From Candidatus Sulfuritelmatomonas gaucii (lineage in GTDB: Bacteria; Acidobacteriota; Terriglobia; Terriglobales; Acidobacteriaceae), in NCBI GenBank assembly GCA_900290245.1, contig OKRB01000130.1, positions 92,800 to 156,799 of the forward strand: a stretch of DNA of 64,000 nt, read 5' to 3'. Positions within the stretch are counted from its first letter, which is position 1. Every line of letters starts with the position of its first letter. The notes under the pieces are model-generated. The model searched no databases and was not told the origin of the DNA. It saw only the letters and a list, made by a program, of their open reading frames with translations. Both the position numbers and the translations under genes were made by a program. Positions 60,093 through 64,000 of the stretch are shown piece by piece.

Positions 60093-60749
60093 CTAAAATC
60101 CACCGCTCGTCTCGCTCGTGCCACGGGGAGCGATGGCCAGCGAAAGCTGACTTTGATTCAGGAATTTCATGTTGTCTTTTCTCGACGATACAAATACTCC
60201 CGAATCCTCGCCCGCAATTTTGCTGTGAAGGTCGATCCCCGACATGACCCCGATTTCATCCACCTGCAGGGAGCTTCCGTTCCAGGGACTCGGAGGCGCC
60301 TGAGCGCCGCTTCCGTCCCAGCCAGAACCATTTGCCGGTGGGGCGACACCAACAATCGTCGCCTGGATGGGGATCTCCTTACCACCCTTCAAATCCGCCT
60401 TGGTGAAACGCAGGGCCAGGGTCGACTTTCCATTCCCCATTTGGTCTGTGGCGACTGTGCCCACCAGGGTCGTGCCCCTGGGCAGTTCCACGCCATTCTT
60501 CAGGTGAACGGTATCGCTCAATTTGGCTTGGAACGGCTGTCCAGGTTGCATCTTCTTTGCGTCAATCGCCTGTGCCAGAGTGGCATTCGCCGGCACCATC
60601 TGGGCCGCCACTTGACTAGCCGCGCCTGCCGCCATGCTGGCGTCCACATCCGTTGTTCCATTCGAGGTCTGTGTCGCGGCGGGTTTTGGGCAAAAAAGTG
60701 CGCAAGTTGCAAACGCAATGGAAACAGCGAGGATCGATGTGCTTCTCAT
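60093..60749 (-). CDS. Secreted hypothetical protein, 218 aa (paralogue of the 8784 product)
   Basis: A signal peptide (MRSTSILAVSIAFATCALF, cut near the ATQ) and a conserved core (KKMQPGQPFQAKLSDTVHL, VELPRGTTLVGTVA, KADLKGGKEIPIQATIVGV). The core matches that of the 336-residue protein at 8784-9794 (KPGEQVVLKT, IIPKGSRLIGHLT, VELKGGQSVAIYT), and the C-terminal SGVFVSSRKDN matches SGLFVSSAKRD there. The long Gly/Met-rich insert is absent. Function unknown; the pattern of a tunable 'LP-x-G-x-x-L-x-G' barrel suggests an envelope structural role. AAAGGAG precedes the ATG. Confidence 0.72.
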   Translation of the reverse strand: MRSTSILAVSIAFATCALFCPKPAATQTSNGTTDVDASMAAGAASQVAAQMVPANATLAQAIDAKKMQPGQPFQAKLSDTVHLKNGVELPRGTTLVGTVATDQMGNGKSTLALRFTKADLKGGKEIPIQATIVGVAPPANGSGWDGSGAQAPPSPWNGSSLQVDEIGVMSGIDLHSKIAGEDSGVFVSSRKDNMKFLNQSQLSLAIAPRGTSETSGGF

Positions 60750-61056
60750 AAATAGAAACTCCTTTATGGCGCCGTGAGAGTTGTGCGCTTCAGCGCGACG
60801 CCCGTTGTCGCTCGGGCTTGCAGATCTGCCAGTTCAATCTGTTCCGGATCGTTCTGGAACAACGTGGTTCCTGGCGTTGCTCGTGGTTCTCTATGCTTGC
60901 GGCGCTTGGGCCGCAACTTAACTACTTAACTATATGAATTCGATGCCGGAGTCGAGCCGAGGTTTACTTCAATCACGGCTTGCGCAACCGCGAGCATTTT
61001 CGTGTCGTCAAATTTCGCGCAAACATTCGGGAGAAGATTATCTCGCATGCGCAGAT
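60750..61056. other. Intergenic region, no gene seen
   Basis: About 300 bases holding the promoter of the secreted-protein gene at 60749. A possible minus-strand -10 (TATAGT near 60930) has no convincing -35 at the right distance. No coding content. Confidence 0.45.
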
Positions 61057-61731
61057 TTATTCGGCGGCCAGCAGCTCAGAATCATTGTTTCTGACGTTTC
61101 CGACACGTTGACTTACCGGCCAGGCAGCCATCTCTTCCGCGGGGAATGGGCGCAACAGATCCACCGGAAGCCGCTCCGGCGCGGCAGGCTCCAGCCAGCG
61201 GCCGTAGTCCTTCCGCGCTAGGATGACCGGCATGCGATTGTGAATCGGCTGCAGCGCTTCGTTGGCTTCGGTGGTCAGAATGGTGAAGGTCTCCAGCGGC
61301 TCCCCCTCCTTGTGGCGCCAACTCTCCCAGAGTCCCGCGAACGCGTACGGTTCACCGCTTTTCAGCGCAATCGCGAATGGTTGCTTGTTCTTCGGGTCGT
61401 TGCGTTCCCACTCATAGAAAGCGTCGGCGGGAACCAGGCACCGCCGCTTGCGCATCGCTTCGCGAAATGCCGGTTTGTTGGCCGCTTCTTCCGCGCGCGC
61501 ATTGATGGTGGAGTAGCCGATTTTCGCGTCTTTGGCCCAGAAGGGCACAAGTCCCCACCGCAGAAGAGCAAACTCCTCTCTCCCGCTGTCACGGCCGAGG
61601 CGCACCACCGGCTGCACGCTTTGCGGTGCAATGTTGAAGCTCGGGACGAACGGCGGCTGGTCTTCCAGATCCAATCCGAACCAATCCGCCAGAACCTCCC
61701 GAGTGGACCTCCGGGCAAATCGTCCGCACAT
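61057..61731 (-). CDS. SOS response-associated peptidase (SRAP; YedK/HMCES family)
   Basis: A 224-residue SRAP protein that forms a covalent, protective link with abasic sites in single-stranded DNA. The catalytic Cys2 is in the start MCGRFARRS, exposed when Met1 is removed. Other conserved features are PSFNIAPQS with Asn, RWGLVPFWAKD, NARAEEAANKPAFREA, RRCLVPADAFYEWE with Glu, and IHNRMPVIL with the active-site His. The start must be ATG at 61731 for Cys2 to work; longer frames upstream are excluded. No lexA-like operator is obvious upstream. Cytoplasmic. Confidence 0.95.
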   Translation of the reverse strand: MCGRFARRSTREVLADWFGLDLEDQPPFVPSFNIAPQSVQPVVRLGRDSGREEFALLRWGLVPFWAKDAKIGYSTINARAEEAANKPAFREAMRKRRCLVPADAFYEWERNDPKNKQPFAIALKSGEPYAFAGLWESWRHKEGEPLETFTILTTEANEALQPIHNRMPVILARKDYGRWLEPAAPERLPVDLLRPFPAEEMAAWPVSQRVGNVRNNDSELLAAE

Positions 61732-61857
61732 AAAAGCTGCTATTAGCTCCCGGCTTTTAGCTTTCAGCTCTCCGTTTCCAACTGAAATAAAATGAAGCCG
61801 CACCCCGTTAACGCCCACCACCTATGTCTGTGACCGCTGAGATTTCTCCCACTCATG

Positions 61858-61890
61858 GGTGCCCCAGATCTCGATTTTGGGGCCTGGGAA
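61858..61890. repeat. 'TGCCCCAGATCTCGATTTTGG' hairpin repeat
   Basis: CCCCA (61862-61866) and TGGGG (61878-61882) flank GATCTCGATTT. Related, more decayed units lie at 43408-43489. The element lies just beyond the 3' end of the DUF2203 gene. Confidence 0.6.
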
Positions 61891-61928
61891 CCACCAACGC
61901 CAAAGTACGAAATGATCCGGTCACAGTC

Positions 61929-62369
61929 CTAGTTCGGCCGTTCGCCCGATGCGGCGCGGCGGCGAAAACGTTCATCCACGGGTTGGCGGCCCTGGAAGCC
62001 GGCTTCCATCGTGTGCCAGTGTTCGATCGCCGGCTCGCCCATTCGCCAGCAGAGCAACACCACCTCGTCATCGACGCGGCAGGGAAAATCCAGCAGCCCC
62101 GAATCCAAATCCTTCACCTGCACGCCAATCGCATCAATCTCGGCAATGATCTCGCGGATTTGCTTGAGGAGCGTCTCCAACTCGGCGCGTTGCTTGGCGA
62201 TTTCAGAACCGTTCACCCGCATCCCGCCCGAGAAATAAATCCGCTGGGCAATGCTGTTGAGCCCCGCCTCCACCTTCTCGGCAGACTGCCTGCCTTCCAT
62301 GGCGCGCTTCAGCAACGATTCCAGCACGGGCAGCAGCGATTGCGCTTCGTCGAGAGTGAAGGTTTTCAT
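61929..62369 (-). CDS. DUF2203 family protein
   Basis: A 146-residue protein. The N-terminal two thirds is a long helical, likely coiled-coil region beginning FTLDEAQSLLPVLESLL. The C-terminal part has the family signature: LLDFPCRVDDEVVLLCWRMG and IEHWHTMEAGFQGRQPV. DUF2203 proteins are widespread and uncharacterised. The ATG at 62369 is where the family sequence starts. It is divergent from the Tat-exported isomerase-like gene, with 126 bases between starts. A cytoplasmic location is expected. Confidence 0.88.
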   Translation of the reverse strand: MKTFTLDEAQSLLPVLESLLKRAMEGRQSAEKVEAGLNSIAQRIYFSGGMRVNGSEIAKQRAELETLLKQIREIIAEIDAIGVQVKDLDSGLLDFPCRVDDEVVLLCWRMGEPAIEHWHTMEAGFQGRQPVDERFRRRAASGERPN

Positions 62370-62495
62370 TGCAAGAATCCTGCTTATAGAATAATGCGAA
62401 ATCAGGTGAGAAGAAAAGAGCGGCTGCTTGCGCGATGGCGTTCCCGTGAGAAACTGGTGCGGCAAGCCACTTGGTGAAGGATTTGGAGGGATCGC

Positions 62496-63458
62496 ATGAG
62501 CATGAATCGCCGGGAATTTGTTGCCGCCCTCTCCATGCTGGCAACGAGCGTGGCGCGCGCTGAGGGCGACAAGCCTGCCAATCGAAAGATCAAGTGGGCT
62601 TTGTCAGAGGCGTTGTGGAGATATTATCGCCCGGCTCCCTTTACCGACATGCTTGAGGTCATGCAGCAAACCGGCTTCATCGGCGTTCGCCTTGCGGGCT
62701 TTCCGCACATCCTGAGCGATTATCAGATGACGCCCGCGCAAATGCTCCGTGAGGTCTCCAAACGCAACCTCGATGTAGTCACAATCTCCTGGAACGGCGC
62801 ACTGCACGATGCCACCCAGCGCCAGGCAGTGCTCGACAGCGCCCGCAGCGCCATGAAGTTTCTCGCCGACTTCGGCGCCAATCATCTTGTCGTCTTTTCT
62901 CCAAGCCGCAACTTGCCGGCGACGCAAACGCCGGCCGCATTTCGCGAGCTGTGCGACCGCTGCAACCAGATCGGCGAATTGGCCGGCACCATGGGCTTTA
63001 CCGCGGGCCTGCACAATCACATGGGCCAGATGGTTCAAAATCAGGATGAGGTCGACCGCTTTATGGCCATGACCGACCCGAAGCTTTTTGGGCTTTCACC
63101 GGATACCTGCCATCTGAATCTTGCAGGCTGCGACGTCGTAGGCACGCTCAACCGCTACAAGCATCGCATCCGCTTTCTCGATTACAAAGACTCGAAATGG
63201 ACGACCCCGACGAAAGACTGGGTGCAGCCAAACGGAAAGGTATTTCCCAAAGACTCGGACTCGGCTCGCTTTTTCAATAGCAGCTACGACTTGGGAGACG
63301 GGCAAGTGGATTTCCCCGCCTGCCACCGTGTCTTGAAGAGCGTCGACTATCGTGGGTGGATCTGCGTCGATCTCGACACTGCCCGCCTGGGCCCGCTCGC
63401 CGACTTTCACCGCTGCGGCGCATACATCGTTCGCAAACTGGAGCCGATTTATTTATGA
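62496..63458 (+). CDS. Tat-exported sugar phosphate isomerase/epimerase-like TIM barrel
   Basis: A 320-residue protein with a twin-arginine-like signal (MNRREFVAALSMLATSV) and an AP-endonuclease-2-type TIM barrel resembling inosose dehydratases and xylose-isomerase-like epimerases. Barrel elements include GFIGVRLAGFPHIL, GANHLVVFSPSRN, TAGLHNHMGQMV with metal-type His, LSPDTCHLNLAG, RIRFLDYKDSKW and a final GWICVDLDTARLG with Asp. The metal-binding Glu/Asp/His set appears present. Substrate unknown. GGAGGG is six bases before the ATG. Its stop overlaps the next gene's ATG (ATGA), so the two are translationally coupled and probably act on the same compound. Confidence 0.85.
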   Translation: MSMNRREFVAALSMLATSVARAEGDKPANRKIKWALSEALWRYYRPAPFTDMLEVMQQTGFIGVRLAGFPHILSDYQMTPAQMLREVSKRNLDVVTISWNGALHDATQRQAVLDSARSAMKFLADFGANHLVVFSPSRNLPATQTPAAFRELCDRCNQIGELAGTMGFTAGLHNHMGQMVQNQDEVDRFMAMTDPKLFGLSPDTCHLNLAGCDVVGTLNRYKHRIRFLDYKDSKWTTPTKDWVQPNGKVFPKDSDSARFFNSSYDLGDGQVDFPACHRVLKSVDYRGWICVDLDTARLGPLADFHRCGAYIVRKLEPIYL

Positions 63459-64000
63459 CGATGACTCGTCGCGAATTTTCATTCGCAGGCCTCGTTCTCG
63501 CAGTTCCCGAACGACCGGCAGAATACCGCGTCGTCGATGCCCAGATTCACGTATGGATCAATGACTCGCATTATCCGTGGGCCCCCGGCACAAAAAATCC
63601 GCCTGAAGAAGATCGCACTCCCGCGATGGCCCTGGACTTGATGAAAGCCAATGGCGTCCAGCGAACGGTGATCGCGCAGTACATCGGCTACAAATGGGAC
63701 AATCGCTACTGCCTCGATTCCATCAGGAAATTCGCTCCCAACTTCCAGGGCGTGTGCCGCGTCGATCCCACAGATCCCGCCGCGCCAGACCAACTCTCCC
63801 ATCTCACAGAGCAGGGCTTTCATGGTGTGCGCATCAGTCCCTCTGCCGACGCCAGCGGCGACTGGATCAACGGCCCCTTGATGCCGCCGCTGTGGAAGCG
63901 TGCGCAGTCGCTAAGGATTCCGATGCAGGTGTACGCGCCGATCACGCGCATGCCCGATCTTGTGCATCTGATCGATCAATGTCCCGACCTCACGATCGTC
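63455..64000 (+). CDS. Amidohydrolase-family protein, 3' end beyond the window
   Basis: The first 182 codons of a metal-dependent hydrolase of the amidohydrolase-2/TIM-barrel type, related to 2-pyrone-4,6-dicarboxylate lactonase and L-fuconolactonase-like enzymes. A twin-arginine-like start (MTMTRREFSFAGL) precedes the core, which begins VVDAQIHVWINDSHYPWA with the typical His-x-Trp opening and continues GVQRTVIAQYIGYKWDN and FQGVCRVDPTDP, then GFHGVRISP. The Tat signal looks short, lacking a clear AxA site. The ATG at 63455 overlaps the preceding stop. The remaining active-site residues lie outside the window. Confidence 0.85.
   Translation, partial: MTMTRREFSFAGLVLAVPERPAEYRVVDAQIHVWINDSHYPWAPGTKNPPEEDRTPAMALDLMKANGVQRTVIAQYIGYKWDNRYCLDSIRKFAPNFQGVCRVDPTDPAAPDQLSHLTEQGFHGVRISPSADASGDWINGPLMPPLWKRAQSLRIPMQVYAPITRMPDLVHLIDQCPDLTIV

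Noticed and set aside
59709..61056. tRNA or other structured RNA genes
   Set aside because: No T-loop GGTTCGA-type sequence with matching acceptor stem was found here or elsewhere in the window.
1..64000. CRISPR arrays, insertion sequences and phage genes
   Set aside because: No regularly spaced 25-40 bp direct repeats, no transposase, integrase or phage structural gene was recognised; the short tandem repeats have no spacers.

Overview
The window looks like a chromosomal segment of an Acidobacteriota member, probably class Terriglobia (subdivision 1). The reasons are two acidobacterial-type VWFA-related secreted proteins, an Oar-like TonB-dependent receptor, secreted proteins with a 'PDAP' motif just after the signal peptide, and many short dispersed hairpin and microrepeat sequences between genes. 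GC content is high throughout. I see no rRNA, no convincing tRNA, no CRISPR array and no transposase. The taxonomic placement is inferred from gene content only.

Layout. 1-8.5 kb: a partial PilZ protein, a JAMM protease and a MoeZ-type E1/rhodanese protein (sulfur-carrier chemistry) separated by a secreted protein, a GNAT acetyltransferase, a YacL-type PIN/TRAM membrane protein with a tiny Cys-rich companion, a degenerate receiver protein and a PhzF-like isomerase. 8.5-14.4 kb: a secreted Gly/Met-rich protein, a divergent pair of VWFA proteins, tatA with a truncated TatA-like paralogue beside it, and a thioredoxin-like protein. 14.4-20.6 kb: a frameshifted Nudix gene, an NfnAB/SudAB-like flavoprotein pair and a TonB-dependent receptor lacking an export signal. 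21-31.5 kb: an orphan flagellin with a sigma-28 promoter, a FucP-like sugar transporter, mtnA, a phosphoesterase gene broken by an in-frame TGA, small membrane proteins and an RsbU-RsbW-RsbV partner-switching operon.

31.5-39.2 kb is the most striking region. A Crp/Fnr regulator is transcribed away from a run of genes for a trans-envelope electron conduit: a DmsE/MtrA-type decaheme cytochrome, an MtrB/PioB outer-membrane barrel, two tandem monoheme cytochromes and a membrane-anchored NapC/NrfH-like multiheme cytochrome. Together they could carry electrons from the quinol pool across both membranes. No MtrC-type surface cytochrome is present. The intergenic region holds TGTGA-N6-TCAC operators that fit the R-E-T-V-T-R recognition helix of the adjacent regulator.

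39.2-64 kb: an RNB ribonuclease, a stomatin-like protein, a MmcQ/YjbR protein and an M3 peptidase; a plant-polysaccharide set (Tat-exported GH28 pectinase, CE15-type esterase, LamG protein); an AroD-AroE fusion with a clear sigma-70 promoter; a membrane-fused spermidine-synthase-like protein, an alcohol dehydrogenase and a cupin; two lipoproteins (SH3-like and beta-propeller); a SRAP/YedK protein, a DUF2203 protein; and a Tat-exported sugar isomerase-like protein translationally coupled to a truncated amidohydrolase.

Intergenic DNA carries 7-, 8- and 9-bp tandem microrepeats and several families of small hairpin repeats that recur across the window.
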